From positions 1-36,872 of the IMG/VR virus record IMGVR_UViG_3300025000_000259: a DNA stretch of 36,872 nt; one strand, given 5' to 3'. The notes beneath the pieces were generated by a model. That model was not told the DNA's origin, made no database searches, and saw nothing but the letters and a program-made list of their open reading frames with translations. The DNA is from a virus. Every line of letters begins with the position of its first letter. Position 1 is the stretch's first letter. Shown here in pieces: positions 17,427 through 24,882 of the stretch. The translations under genes were made by a program, and so were the position numbers.

Positions 17427-17759
17427 ATGAATAATCCAAGAAAACAATCGTTAACTAAATCACAACAATTAGATATAAAAACTAGAAACAAGAATCACAT
17501 TGAAAAAACAACAGTAAAATTAATTCAATATTATTCTGATCCTGATAAAAAACAAAGAATTAATGATAATCATCTATGTAAATATTGCTATTATTTTCAC
17601 ACTGATAGAATCGGTGGTGCAATGATAACCACTGTCATATGTGCAAATGAAAATTGTGACAAAGAGTTAAATTTTAGCAATACTTGTACAGACTTATTAT
17701 GTGATTATTGTGCCGAAAAATTAAAATTATGTAAACATTGTGGACAAAAGATGGATTGA
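17427..17759 (+). CDS. Multi-zinc-knuckle protein, 110 residues
   Basis: The start ATG follows AAAGGAG with a 13-base spacer. The N-terminal 50 residues are basic and helical. The rest contains successive Cys pairs: CKYC, ICANENC, CTDLLCDYC and CKHCG, enough for two zinc sites. It heads a run of tightly packed small genes after the 17312 promoter. Function unknown; nucleic-acid binding is a guess. Confidence 0.75.
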   Translation: MNNPRKQSLTKSQQLDIKTRNKNHIEKTTVKLIQYYSDPDKKQRINDNHLCKYCYYFHTDRIGGAMITTVICANENCDKELNFSNTCTDLLCDYCAEKLKLCKHCGQKMD

Positions 17760-17778
17760 GAAAGGAGATATATTATAA

Positions 17779-18282
17779 ATGAATATATGCAAAGACTGTG
17801 AAACATTACAACAAAACTATAATGATTTATATTGGAAATATGATAATCTTTTAGATAAATATCATAAATTAAAAGAAGAATATAATAAAACATGTAATAA
17901 ATTAGATTCGGCAAATTTTAAAATCAACACGGAGTTAGAACCAAGAATTAAAAATGAGCAAAGAAATTATGATAGTTACATTCTTAATGGTGGAGGAGAT
18001 GAATGTTTTCAAAATGGCATGAGTGGTAAATGCGGATACGAATGTTCTATATTTGGAAATAAATCAGAATGTTTTGAGAATATCACAACAGAAGAGCAAA
18101 TATTAGATACATATGAGAATTACATTAATACAGGATATATTCTTGACTTGATTAAAGAATATGGACTAGAAGATAAAGCAAAATGGATAGATAAAGAAAT
18201 ACTGAGAAAACAAATGGGTATACATCAAAGAGAAATAGATAAATTATATAAAGAATTATTAAATATTAGCAAAGGAGTATAA
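17779..18282 (+). CDS. Coiled-coil protein with central Cys-rich segment
   Basis: 167 residues, ATG after AAAGGAG. It starts MNICKDC, then a heptad-like coiled coil runs over residues 8-60 (YNDLYWKYDNLLDKYHKLKE). A Cys-rich centre follows (ECFQNGMSGKCGYECSIFG, then ECF), and a helical C-terminus (IHQREIDKLYKELLNISKGV). Probably an oligomeric adaptor. No family recognised. Confidence 0.75.
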   Translation: MNICKDCETLQQNYNDLYWKYDNLLDKYHKLKEEYNKTCNKLDSANFKINTELEPRIKNEQRNYDSYILNGGGDECFQNGMSGKCGYECSIFGNKSECFENITTEEQILDTYENYINTGYILDLIKEYGLEDKAKWIDKEILRKQMGIHQREIDKLYKELLNISKGV

Positions 18283-18289
18283 ATAAAAT

Positions 18290-18514
18290 ATGTCAACAAT
18301 AAGATTAAATAACGGGAATCAAATATTTTACACATCAAATTCTAATGTTGTTAGAGGTAAAAGAAGTAAATTAATAAGTTTCTATTGTGTTAATTGTAAA
18401 CAAATGCATATTGACGTTCCTACTGAAGAATTTATGTATGTTAATGAAAATGTAACTATGTGTAAAACTAGTTATGAAAGTGTTATTAAACCATTTATAA
18501 AGGATGATAATTAG
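18290..18514 (+). CDS. Hypothetical 74-residue protein with CxxC
   Basis: ATG after AAAGGAG that overlaps the previous stop. The product is beta-rich at the N-terminus (STIRLNNGNQIFYTSNSN), then FYCVNCKQMH and a later Cys (TMCKTSY). One zinc site is possible. It ends one base before the next ATG. Confidence 0.7.
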   Translation: MSTIRLNNGNQIFYTSNSNVVRGKRSKLISFYCVNCKQMHIDVPTEEFMYVNENVTMCKTSYESVIKPFIKDDN

Positions 18515-18515
18515 T

Positions 18516-18797
18516 ATGAATATGTTAAGAGGTAATAGAAAAGGATTCTATGAAGATGCATGTAATTTATCAGATGAAGACATAAATAAATCATTAGAAT
18601 TAAATAATGAAATAATAGCAATTGATAATGTAAATAAACATGTATATTGTACTCAATGTGTAAATGGCAAAAGTTTAATTAAAGCAATAAATAAAGATAA
18701 AAATATTCCTGAAATTTGTAACTATTGCCATCCTTATAATCCTGAAGGTAGTATGTCATTTTCAATTAGAAGGTGTTATATAGAGGAAGGAGTATAA
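18516..18797 (+). CDS. Hypothetical 93-residue zinc-knuckle protein
   Basis: ATG 18516 is chosen because the frame's first ATG (18504) abuts its SD (AAAGGATG). The product shows NLSDEDINKSLELNNEIIAI, then CTQC and CNYCHPYNPEG plus a final Cys, a four-ligand zinc site. The SD of the next gene lies in its last codons. No function assigned. Confidence 0.65.
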   Translation: MNMLRGNRKGFYEDACNLSDEDINKSLELNNEIIAIDNVNKHVYCTQCVNGKSLIKAINKDKNIPEICNYCHPYNPEGSMSFSIRRCYIEEGV

Positions 18798-18799
18798 AC

Positions 18800-18979
18800 A
18801 TGAATAATTTTAATATAAGATGTAAAACATGTGGTAGTGATAAATGGAAATTAGAGTATAGTGAAAAATTTAATAATTATCATAATGATAGTTATACAGA
18901 TCATTTTGTATATTTAGTATGTTGCCATTGTGGATATAAAGCAACTTTGTATCGTTATTATACAACTTCATATAGTTAA
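18800..18979 (+). CDS. Zinc-ribbon protein, 59 residues
   Basis: ATG 18800 follows GGAAGGAG. CKTCG near residue 8 and VCCHCG near residue 43 frame a single zinc ribbon with an aromatic, basic tail (YKATLYRYYTTSYS). Function unknown. Confidence 0.7.
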   Translation: MNNFNIRCKTCGSDKWKLEYSEKFNNYHNDSYTDHFVYLVCCHCGYKATLYRYYTTSYS

Positions 18980-18991
18980 AGGAGATATATT

Positions 18992-19114
18992 ATGAAATAT
19001 GATAACTTATCTAGTAGTTGTAGTAATTGTAAGTATAAATTTAATAATACGAATGAAGAACCTTGTAAAAGTTGTGAATTAGGATTAAAATGGGAATATA
19101 ATGGAGAAAATTAA
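18992..19114 (+). CDS. Tiny 40-residue zinc-knuckle protein
   Basis: ATG 18992 follows AAAGGAG. The product has CSNC and CKSC 16 residues apart, the minimal ligand set for one zinc. It begins MKYDNLSSSCSNCKYKF and ends KWEYNGEN. The position in an unbroken SD-led series supports expression. Confidence 0.65.
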   Translation: MKYDNLSSSCSNCKYKFNNTNEEPCKSCELGLKWEYNGEN

Positions 19115-19130
19115 ATAGGAGATAAATAAT

Positions 19131-19445
19131 ATGACTAAAGATTACATGTGTAAAGGATTAAATAGACAAAATGATTTGTGCTGTTATATAATTAGTCCAA
19201 TTTTATGTAAAGGATGCCCTTATTTTAAAAAAGAATGGCAAGAAAAAATAGAAGAAAGTCAGTATACTTATTGTATAATTTATGAAGAAAAACCCATGAA
19301 AGATTGCTCAGGAGCATATTTTAATAAAAATAAAGGAATATATGAATGTGAATATCAAAAAAATGATTATAGTAATTTAAAGAAATATAAAAAATGTCCA
19401 CATAAAACAGTAAGAAAGGAATTTAAAGGAAAATTCAATGACTAG
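19131..19445 (+). CDS. Cys-rich protein, 104 residues
   Basis: ATG after TAGGAG. Ten Cys are spread through the protein (MCKGL; LCCYI; LCKGCPYF; YCIIYE; DCSGAYF; YECEY; KCPHKT). This looks like a compact metal-binding or disulfide fold. Its stop overlaps the next ATG by 8 bases. Function unknown. Confidence 0.7.
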   Translation: MTKDYMCKGLNRQNDLCCYIISPILCKGCPYFKKEWQEKIEESQYTYCIIYEEKPMKDCSGAYFNKNKGIYECEYQKNDYSNLKKYKKCPHKTVRKEFKGKFND

Positions 19446-19626
19446 AGTATCAAAATTAAAGAAACAATTGCTTTTATCTAAATATAAAGAGTATGAATTT
19501 TGTGCCAAAGAATATAAGGAAGATGGCAATATTCATATGTATGAAATTTATATCAACAAGTTAAAAGCAATTCGCGTAACATTATCTATATTAGAGATAC
19601 ATATTGATGGTATTAATATGTCTTAA
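19438..19626 (+). CDS. Hypothetical 62-residue helical protein
   Basis: ATG 19438 overlaps the previous stop; AAAGGAAA is 6-10 bases upstream. The product is a basic helix-turn-helix-like bundle (VSKLKKQLLLSKYKEYEFCA; LKAIRVTLSILEIHIDGI). No recognised family. Confidence 0.6.
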   Translation: MTRVSKLKKQLLLSKYKEYEFCAKEYKEDGNIHMYEIYINKLKAIRVTLSILEIHIDGINMS

Positions 19627-19649
19627 AAATTAAAAAGTAGGTGAAAATT

Positions 19650-19835
19650 ATAAAACTACTATCACAGAAAGAAGCAAAAGTAATATCTGAAAAATATTTA
19701 TATTCTGAATTAGATAATGAATATTTACATTGGGAAGAAATGAAACGCAAAGGATACAAAGTAACTAATAAGAAAAATGTTCAACAAGGTAAGATTGTAA
19801 CTTATGTAAAATATACTGAATTGAAAGATTGGTGA
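19650..19835 (+). CDS. Hypothetical 61-residue protein with apparent ATA start
   Basis: The frame contains GTG 19641, but that GTG is part of the SD AGTAGGTG itself. The codon with correct spacing (6 bases) is ATA 19650, giving IKLLSQKEAKVISEKYLYSE and ending YVKYTELKDW. The product is charged and helical. It belongs to a set of non-ATG genes with GGTG-type SDs. Function unknown. Confidence 0.6.
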   Translation: MKLLSQKEAKVISEKYLYSELDNEYLHWEEMKRKGYKVTNKKNVQQGKIVTYVKYTELKDW

Positions 19836-19841
19836 TTGAAT

Positions 19842-20096
19842 ATGCTAAAAGTAAAACAAAATACATATCTAGATATTGAACTCAAACAAGGTGATGAAGT
19901 ACAATGGATACATGGTAAGAAATGTTACTATCTATATAAAACACCAATAAATAATATTACTTTTGATAAGAAACATTTTGCATCTCCTGATTGCAATAGA
20001 GATGGAATTAAACCAAATGGTCAACAAGTAAGTTTAGTAGGTATTGTTGCACAAATTAAATCAAAAGGATATATTTTAGAGTTAGAGTATATTTAA
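19842..20096 (+). CDS. Hypothetical 84-residue protein
   Basis: ATG 19842 is chosen with GGTGA at about 19830 as SD; TTG 19836 is the alternative. The product begins MLKVKQNTYLDIELKQGDEV and is beta-rich with a short Cys-containing middle. It ends SKGYILELEYI. It starts directly after the previous stop, consistent with coupling. No family recognised. Confidence 0.6.
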   Translation: MLKVKQNTYLDIELKQGDEVQWIHGKKCYYLYKTPINNITFDKKHFASPDCNRDGIKPNGQQVSLVGIVAQIKSKGYILELEYI

Positions 20097-20120
20097 GAAT
20101 AATGAAAGGAACAGTAAAAT

Positions 20121-20492
20121 ATGAAATCATGGTTAGAAGCAAAGTATGGTATGACTGTTTATATCACAAATGAAATTGAATTATTTGATAATGAAGATAA
20201 TTTAGTAGGCAAAACTAAACCATTACAAAAAGCATTTATAGATGAAATATTTAATGATGAAATTAAAATTGTTATTGATGGTGGAAAATATAACTACTGT
20301 GATTTTTATTTTCATCCTTCAGAAGATAATCCATCTGAATTATTAACTATTCAAGAATATAAAGAATTAAAATTAACGGAAATAAAAGTGTGGAAAGAAT
20401 TAAAGAAATATGTTGATATGATTGATAAATTAAATAATAAGTCATATGATATTATAACTGTTAGGGATTTAATTGAGAAGAATAATAAGTAA
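20121..20492 (+). CDS. Hypothetical 123-residue protein
   Basis: ATG after AAAGGAAC. The N-terminal two thirds alternate strands (MTVYITNEIELFDNEDNLVG; EIKIVIDGGKYNYCDFYFHP), followed by a helical, lysine-rich end. It is acidic overall. No recognised motif. Confidence 0.7.
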   Translation: MKSWLEAKYGMTVYITNEIELFDNEDNLVGKTKPLQKAFIDEIFNDEIKIVIDGGKYNYCDFYFHPSEDNPSELLTIQEYKELKLTEIKVWKELKKYVDMIDKLNNKSYDIITVRDLIEKNNK

Positions 20493-20509
20493 AAAGGAGA
20501 TTAAATAAT

Positions 20510-20710
20510 ATGTCAACTGAAAATGTTCCTATCCTACAATTTGAATACAAAAACTACAAAGGTGTCACATCGATAAGAAATGTTATCCCATATAAAGTAT
20601 GGTTTGGAAGTACAGATTTTTATAAGGAACAATGGTTATTGCACTGCTTTGATGTAGATCACAAACAAGAAAGAAATTTTGCTATGAGAGAAATTATTAG
20701 ATTTTTATAG
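20510..20710 (+). CDS. Possible WYL-like domain protein, 66 residues
   Basis: The short beta-rich sequence LQFEYKNYKGVTSIRNVIPY followed by WFGSTDFYKEQWLLHCFDVD and RNFAMREII resembles small stand-alone domains akin to WYL, usually linked to ligand or nucleic-acid sensing in regulators. The start ATG follows AAAAGGAG. There is no DNA-binding domain, so it may be an anti-regulator or adaptor (inference). Confidence 0.6.
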   Translation: MSTENVPILQFEYKNYKGVTSIRNVIPYKVWFGSTDFYKEQWLLHCFDVDHKQERNFAMREIIRFL

Positions 20711-20792
20711 AAGATATGGATGAATGTAATTTTTAAGTTATTTTTAACAATATTATATGGACATTTTAAAATAAATTAAAGGAGGATTTAAT

Positions 20793-20999
20793 GTGCAAGA
20801 AATAAAAGATATTTATGGAAATATAATTAAACATGGAGATATAATTGCAATGCCTCATATTAAAGAAAAAGGATATGAAAATAAAATTGTCAATAGATAT
20901 TACATTACTAAAGTTTTTTATGATAAAGAAAGAGATATATTAATAGATGATAATGGTTATGGTTTTAGATTTGCATATGGTGTAGTGAAGTTAAAGTAA
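20793..20999 (+). CDS. Hypothetical 68-residue protein, GTG start
   Basis: GTG 20793 follows AAAGGAGG at 20779-20786. An out-of-frame ATG two bases earlier ends after four codons, so GTG decides. The product shows DIYGNIIKHGDIIAMPHIKE, a beta-barrel-like opening, then YYITKVFYDKERDI. Small and basic. No family recognised. Confidence 0.65.
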   Translation: MQEIKDIYGNIIKHGDIIAMPHIKEKGYENKIVNRYYITKVFYDKERDILIDDNGYGFRFAYGVVKLK

Positions 21000-21101
21000 T
21001 ACCATATGTAGTATAGATATATAGAATTAATACAATATATAGTATTAAAATCGTGTTAAAAGCAAGATTTTATGCAGAGTTAAAATATAAAGGAGATAAA
21101 A

Positions 21102-21461
21102 ATGAAATGCCCCAATTGTAACAATGAAATGAAATATACTAGCAAGAAACAAAATTATTTTTCAACATTTCTTGAAATAGATGGTGATGAATATTATTAT
21201 ATACATACTTATCGTTGCAAAGATTGCAAAATTAAACTTATTATTAATGATGGAGATGATATAGAAGAATGGGCAATTCCTGAAAAATATCATTTAACAG
21301 ACAAACAAATTAATACAATTAAAATGATAGATAATTGGTTAGGAATTGATGGTAAAGAGACTGTTAAAACAAAGAATCAAGGTATAAAATTTATAAGTGA
21401 GAATCTAATGGAATGTATTAAGGTAAAAGAAATGAATAGATATTGCCAATGGGATTATTAA
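21102..21461 (+). CDS. Zinc-ribbon protein with helical C-terminal domain
   Basis: 119 residues. CPNC at residues 3-6 and CKDC near residue 42 form an N-terminal ribbon. The C-terminal part HLTDKQINTIKMIDNWLGID then IKFISENL resembles the small helical module that follows zinc ribbons in several phage proteins. The start ATG follows AAAGGAG. The gap before it (21000-21101) holds an imperfect dyad resembling the 22-base repeats. Function unknown. Confidence 0.75.
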   Translation: MKCPNCNNEMKYTSKKQNYFSTFLEIDGDEYYYIHTYRCKDCKIKLIINDGDDIEEWAIPEKYHLTDKQINTIKMIDNWLGIDGKETVKTKNQGIKFISENLMECIKVKEMNRYCQWDY

Positions 21462-21476
21462 TTAAAAGGAGGTAAA

Positions 21477-21683
21477 ATGAAAACACATTATGAAAAAGGT
21501 TACGAATGTTTAGATGAATTATGTGAATGTGGTGGAACTATTGTAAGTACAAAATGGAATGAAATTAGAATGTTAGGATTAGTAACATTAAGTAGACAAT
21601 GGTTTTGTAATAAATGCAATAAAGAAAAGAAAAATTTAAGAGAAATAAATAAATATGATACTGGTAGTGAATATGGAATATAA
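21477..21683 (+). CDS. Zinc-ribbon protein, 68 residues
   Basis: ATG follows AAAAGGAGG. CLDELCECGG and WFCNKCNKEKK supply two Cys clusters about 30 residues apart around a beta hairpin (GTIVSTKWNEIRMLGL). A typical stand-alone ribbon. Function unknown. Confidence 0.7.
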   Translation: MKTHYEKGYECLDELCECGGTIVSTKWNEIRMLGLVTLSRQWFCNKCNKEKKNLREINKYDTGSEYGI

Positions 21684-21712
21684 GATTAATTATTAGAAAG
21701 GAGAAGTAAACC

Positions 21713-21853
21713 ATGAAATCAATCCTTTTAAAAGTATGGGTAGAAGTTGAATCTAAAGAAGATGCAGAAGAAATTGCACATGATATTCATAAAATATTAG
21801 GCAAATGTGGTATAACTAATAGTGTTAATGTGACAGATCAAGAATGTGATTAA
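21713..21853 (+). CDS. Hypothetical 46-residue ferredoxin-like fragment protein
   Basis: ATG 21713 follows AAAGGAG. The beta-alpha opening MKSILLKVWVEVESKEDAEE and AHDIHKILGK is like the first half of a ferredoxin-like fold. It resembles the interrupted gene at 30721 in layout. It ends at 21853 with two Cys. Function unknown. Confidence 0.65.
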   Translation: MKSILLKVWVEVESKEDAEEIAHDIHKILGKCGITNSVNVTDQECD

Positions 21854-21874
21854 AGAAAGGAGAAAATTAATATT

Positions 21875-22066
21875 ATGCATTGTCTAAACTGTATTCCTAA
21901 AATAGAATTAATAGAGCAAGAATCAGATTATGATGAATCAGAAAATTTATTCTATCAATATTATATATGTTCTAATTGTAATACAAGACACTATTGTACT
22001 TCACAATCTGAAGATATGGTAGAAGAATATTTAGATACTTGTGAAGATGAAGAAGAAAATGAATAG
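21875..22066 (+). CDS. Acidic zinc-ribbon protein, 63 residues
   Basis: ATG follows AAAGGAG. CLNC at residue 3 and CSNC in the middle form a ribbon; further Cys and an acidic tail (EEYLDTCEDEEENE) follow. Net strongly acidic, which argues against direct DNA binding and for a protein partner or mimicry (inference). Confidence 0.7.
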   Translation: MHCLNCIPKIELIEQESDYDESENLFYQYYICSNCNTRHYCTSQSEDMVEEYLDTCEDEEENE

Positions 22067-22081
22067 TTAAAGGAGAATGTA

Positions 22082-22207
22082 ATGGCAAACTGCAATATTT
22101 GTTTAAATAAAAATAAGGCATGTCATATTTGTGGAATAGGATATTATTGGATGATGTATTTAAAACCAAAATATAAAAGTGAGGTGAAAATTAATATTAC
22201 TCAATGA
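22082..22207 (+). CDS. Tiny 41-residue double-knuckle protein
   Basis: ATG 22082 after AAAGGAG. CNIC and CHIC are 9 residues apart, then a hydrophobic patch (GYYWMMYL) and a basic end. Its 3' end carries the GAGGTG SD of, and overlaps, the next gene. Confidence 0.6.
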   Translation: MANCNICLNKNKACHICGIGYYWMMYLKPKYKSEVKINITQ

Positions 22208-22805
22208 AAACTATAATAAAAACGAATCAAAAGAACATTATGAATTAAAACAAATTGCAAAGTATATCTTATACTCAAAAGGTTATAATTGCATCGCCAC
22301 AGAAGTACAATTTCCTAAATATTCTCAATATCTTGGTAATTATGAATGGTTTAACTCTAAAGCAACACGAAAAAATACCATTGATGTTGTAGGAATTAAA
22401 GGTAATTTATTAAATACTAGAGAAAATACAGTAGACAAATACAAAGTAATGGGATTCGAAGCAAAAGCATCATATTCAGATTTTCTAAATGGATTTTGTA
22501 CTCAATGTGAATACACTTACATAATATGCCCAGAAGGTATTATACCTATTGACAAATTACCACCTAAAATTGGTTTAATATTTGTTGACATTAAAAATTA
22601 CACTATTAAACAAAATAAATTAGGTAAATTTGAATTTAAGGGAATTACTACAGTTAAACAATGTGCAAGCAGAAGAAAAGATATTTATAAAAGGAATGAT
22701 ATTTATTTAGTGGATACTTTTAATGTGCTGAGAAAGATTGCCTATAGAAATACAGTCAATGATTTATTTAAAAAGAGTGAAATAAAAATTGAAGGATTAA
22801 AATAA
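22194..22805 (+). CDS. PD-(D/E)XK-like nuclease (MmcB-like) with apparent ATA start
   Basis: The frame opens at 22188, and GAGGTG (22181-22186) lies 7 bases before ATA 22194. No ATG, GTG or TTG occurs in frame until ATG 22449. From ATA the product is 203 residues. An N-terminal helix with Glu (HYELKQIAKYILYSKGY) is followed by NTIDVVGI (metal Asp), GFEAKASYSDF (E-x-K) and YTYIICPEGIIP, then KIGLIFVD. That is the PD-(D/E)XK fold order seen in MmcB-like proteins. The metal Asp lies upstream of ATG 22449, so a 22449 start would destroy the active site. It probably cuts or repairs DNA; the target is unknown. Confidence 0.72.
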   Translation: MLLNENYNKNESKEHYELKQIAKYILYSKGYNCIATEVQFPKYSQYLGNYEWFNSKATRKNTIDVVGIKGNLLNTRENTVDKYKVMGFEAKASYSDFLNGFCTQCEYTYIICPEGIIPIDKLPPKIGLIFVDIKNYTIKQNKLGKFEFKGITTVKQCASRRKDIYKRNDIYLVDTFNVLRKIAYRNTVNDLFKKSEIKIEGLK

Positions 22806-22818
22806 AGGAGAATCATAT

Positions 22819-22986
22819 ATGAATAATATTTCAATAGAATTAGCAATTGAATCACATGATTTTGGTTGTTCTATTACATATGATGGAGATAATCATAAAG
22901 TATTATGTAGTAATAAATGTAGTAATTGTGGTGAGTATTTTGAAGGTAATAAAATAGATTGTTGTTGTGAGAATTGTAGAAAATAA
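22819..22986 (+). CDS. Cys-rich zinc protein, 55 residues
   Basis: ATG 22819 follows AAAGGAG. The N-terminal half is beta-like (ISIELAIESHDFGCSITYDG). The C-terminal half packs seven Cys: LCSNKCSNCGEYF and CCCENC. A complete treble-clef-like zinc site is plausible. Function unknown. Confidence 0.7.
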   Translation: MNNISIELAIESHDFGCSITYDGDNHKVLCSNKCSNCGEYFEGNKIDCCCENCRK

Positions 22987-23007
22987 ACAATAGAAAGGAG
23001 TAATTAC

Positions 23008-23493
23008 ATGGAAGAAATTAAATTTCCCATTTACAAATTTAATGCAAAATGGAATCAAGATAATTTTCAAGATAATTCATCTAGTTATTATATGATGTAT
23101 AAAGAAGAACCTACAAAAGGACAATTAAATAAAGAATTACAAGATTATAAATTAAAATGGGAACAAAGACAAATTATAGATGGTCATCCTATTACAGAAT
23201 GGTTAGATATAAGTTATGAATATTTAGAACATGAATCATGGTGTTCAGGAATGTTTCATCATATGACATATAATCAATTTGAAACAGATGAAGAAATTGA
23301 ACATAGTTTTTATAAATTTGTTGATAGAAAGATGAAACAAAATAAAAAGAATGGTCATGGTATTACAGAGCAATATCATTATGATAAAAATAGACCATTT
23401 TATTGTCTTATGGGTGCAGAAGATGAATGGGTATGGAAGATATGTAGATGTGAAGAATGTAAAAAGTTAGGTAAGATTACGATTAATCATTAA
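23008..23493 (+). CDS. Hypothetical 161-residue protein
   Basis: ATG after AAAGGAG. The product is polar and aromatic, with a helical segment QLNKELQDYKLKWEQRQII, a His-rich stretch (WCSGMFHHMTYNQF) and C-terminal CRCEECKK. No family recognised. The 145-base gap after it (23494-23638) holds no gene and no clear promoter. Confidence 0.7.
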   Translation: MEEIKFPIYKFNAKWNQDNFQDNSSSYYMMYKEEPTKGQLNKELQDYKLKWEQRQIIDGHPITEWLDISYEYLEHESWCSGMFHHMTYNQFETDEEIEHSFYKFVDRKMKQNKKNGHGITEQYHYDKNRPFYCLMGAEDEWVWKICRCEECKKLGKITINH

Positions 23494-23638
23494 AGTAAAG
23501 TAATCTTCAATTTATTTTACAAAAAGAAGATAGAGGGTATGGTTTTTATCCAGTTAAAGTTAATATAATTTAACGAAGTATATAGAAATGTATACATAAA
23601 TTTGGGATTTTATCATGATATGAAAAGGAGATAATATT

Positions 23639-23878
23639 ATGGGGAAATGTTATTTTTGTGGGAAACCAGCAACTAAAAACGCATGGACAGAAGAAATATT
23701 TATTTGTGATGTATGTGATGAAGAATCAAGTAAAGAATTAAATTGTCCTGAATATAAATATGGTGGAGAATGTTTAATGAATCTTCCTGGTAGATGTATA
23801 AAATATGGCAATATATGTTGTGTATTTTGTGAAGAATTTAAAACATGTGAACATCCATGCGATATGTATTTAAAGTAA
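23639..23878 (+). CDS. Cys-rich zinc-finger protein, 79 residues
   Basis: ATG after AAAAGGAG. Cys pairs CYFC, CDVC, CCVFC plus single Cys residues (thirteen in all) suggest two or more metal sites; the start MGKCYFCGKPATKN resembles AN1/ZZ-type knuckles. It is the last gene before the 23894 promoter. Function unknown. Confidence 0.72.
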   Translation: MGKCYFCGKPATKNAWTEEIFICDVCDEESSKELNCPEYKYGGECLMNLPGRCIKYGNICCVFCEEFKTCEHPCDMYLK

Positions 23879-23893
23879 TATGAAAAATAAATC

Positions 23894-23925
23894 TTGACAA
23901 AATAATAATAGAATGATAATATAAT
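23894..23925 (+). promoter_or_regulatory. Sigma-A type promoter upstream of the nucleotide operon
   Basis: TTGACA (23894-23899) has two overlapping -10 choices: TAATAT at 23917 (17-base spacer) and TATAAT at 23920 (20-base spacer). It most likely drives the 23967 gene and then the glutaredoxin/nrdG/nrdD/dut genes. Confidence 0.75.
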
Positions 23926-23966
23926 AGTAAATTAAGTAGTATTAATTTAAGGAGGTGAAATTTTGT

Positions 23967-24134
23967 TTGTTTGATATTAGCAAATGCATTAATGATAAGT
24001 GCAAAAAAGCATGTAAATGTTTAAGGTTCTTATGTGAAGATAGTGAATATCAAAGTTATTTAAATGGGAAAGATTGTTGTGAGAATAATGAATATGAACA
24101 ATTTATTGAAATTAAGAGATTAGGGAATAATTAA
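23967..24134 (+). CDS. Cys-rich 55-residue protein, TTG start
   Basis: TTG 23967 lies 9 bases after GGAGGTG; other frames hit a stop at once. The product has a dense Cys cluster in its first 25 residues (CINDKCKKACKCLRFLC) and a CC pair later (KDCCENN). First gene of the nucleotide operon transcript. Metal or Fe-S binding is possible but unproven. Confidence 0.65.
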   Translation: MFDISKCINDKCKKACKCLRFLCEDSEYQSYLNGKDCCENNEYEQFIEIKRLGNN

Positions 24135-24163
24135 AAATTAAAAATAATAAAGGAGGAAATTTA

Positions 24164-24361
24164 TTGATTATTTTGTATTCAAACGATTGCCCAAAATGTA
24201 AAATACTAAAACAAAAATTAGACCAAAAACAAATTACATATGAAGAATGTAATGATGTAGAATTAATGATTAAAAAAGGATTTTTAAGTATGCCTATGTT
24301 AGAGAGAGATGGAAAAGTTATGAATTTTAATGAAGCAATTAAATGGGTAATATCTAAATGA
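24164..24361 (+). CDS. Glutaredoxin / NrdH-like thiol reductase
   Basis: 65 residues with the thioredoxin-fold opening MIILYSNDCPKCKILKQKL. The redox motif is Cys9-Pro-Lys-Cys12, and the cis-Pro segment reads GFLSMPMLERDG. It is short even for glutaredoxins (about 75-85). The TTG start is 8-9 bases after AAAGGAGG. Its stop overlaps nrdG (ATGA). The context indicates it supplies electrons to ribonucleotide reductase or keeps its thiols reduced; many class III enzymes use formate instead, so this is inference. Confidence 0.8.
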   Translation: MIILYSNDCPKCKILKQKLDQKQITYEECNDVELMIKKGFLSMPMLERDGKVMNFNEAIKWVISK

Positions 24362-24879
24362 CAAATGAAATATATGTCACATTACAAAATAGTATAAATA
24401 ATGATGGTTTATGGTATCCTTCAATATCTATTTATTATAGCGGATGTGATAAGATTATAAAATGTCTTAATTGCCATAATCCAGAATTACAACAAAAAAA
24501 AATAGGGTATAAAACAACAAATAAAAATTTAATTGATGACATTGAATTAGTTTTAAATAGATGGTTAGATATTTATCCAAAAATGTCTTTATGTTATTTA
24601 GGTGGAGAACCATTATCTGATTGGAATAGAGAATCTATATACTTAATTACTAAGTATTTTAAATTAAAATATAATGATAAAATATGTAATATTATTTATA
24701 CTTGGCGCAATTTAGATAATATTGAACATATAAAAAAGTATGTAACTTATATGGATTATGGTGTTTTAGGAGAATTTCAAGAAGAAAATAAAAATATAAA
24801 TTATATTCCATCATCTACTAATCAATATATATATGATTTTGTAAATAGTAAAAAAATAAAACCAATAAGGAAAGGATAA
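24358..24879 (+). CDS. nrdG: Anaerobic ribonucleotide reductase activating protein (radical SAM)
   Basis: 173 residues next to nrdD, the usual NrdG size. NrdG uses a [4Fe-4S] cluster and S-adenosylmethionine to create the glycyl radical on NrdD. The cluster motif here is SGC30-x5-C36-x2-C39-HNPE rather than the standard C-x3-C-x2-C. The SAM-binding GGE-like motif (YLGGEPL) and HNPEL context are clear. The ATG overlaps the upstream stop and its SD lies within the glutaredoxin gene. The spacing anomaly is the main oddity. Confidence 0.88.
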   Translation: MTNEIYVTLQNSINNDGLWYPSISIYYSGCDKIIKCLNCHNPELQQKKIGYKTTNKNLIDDIELVLNRWLDIYPKMSLCYLGGEPLSDWNRESIYLITKYFKLKYNDKICNIIYTWRNLDNIEHIKKYVTYMDYGVLGEFQEENKNINYIPSSTNQYIYDFVNSKKIKPIRKG

Positions 24880-24882
24880 TAT

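Noticed and set aside
20711-20792. Promoter between the 20510 and 20793 genes
   Set aside because: No hexamer pair with acceptable spacing could be found.
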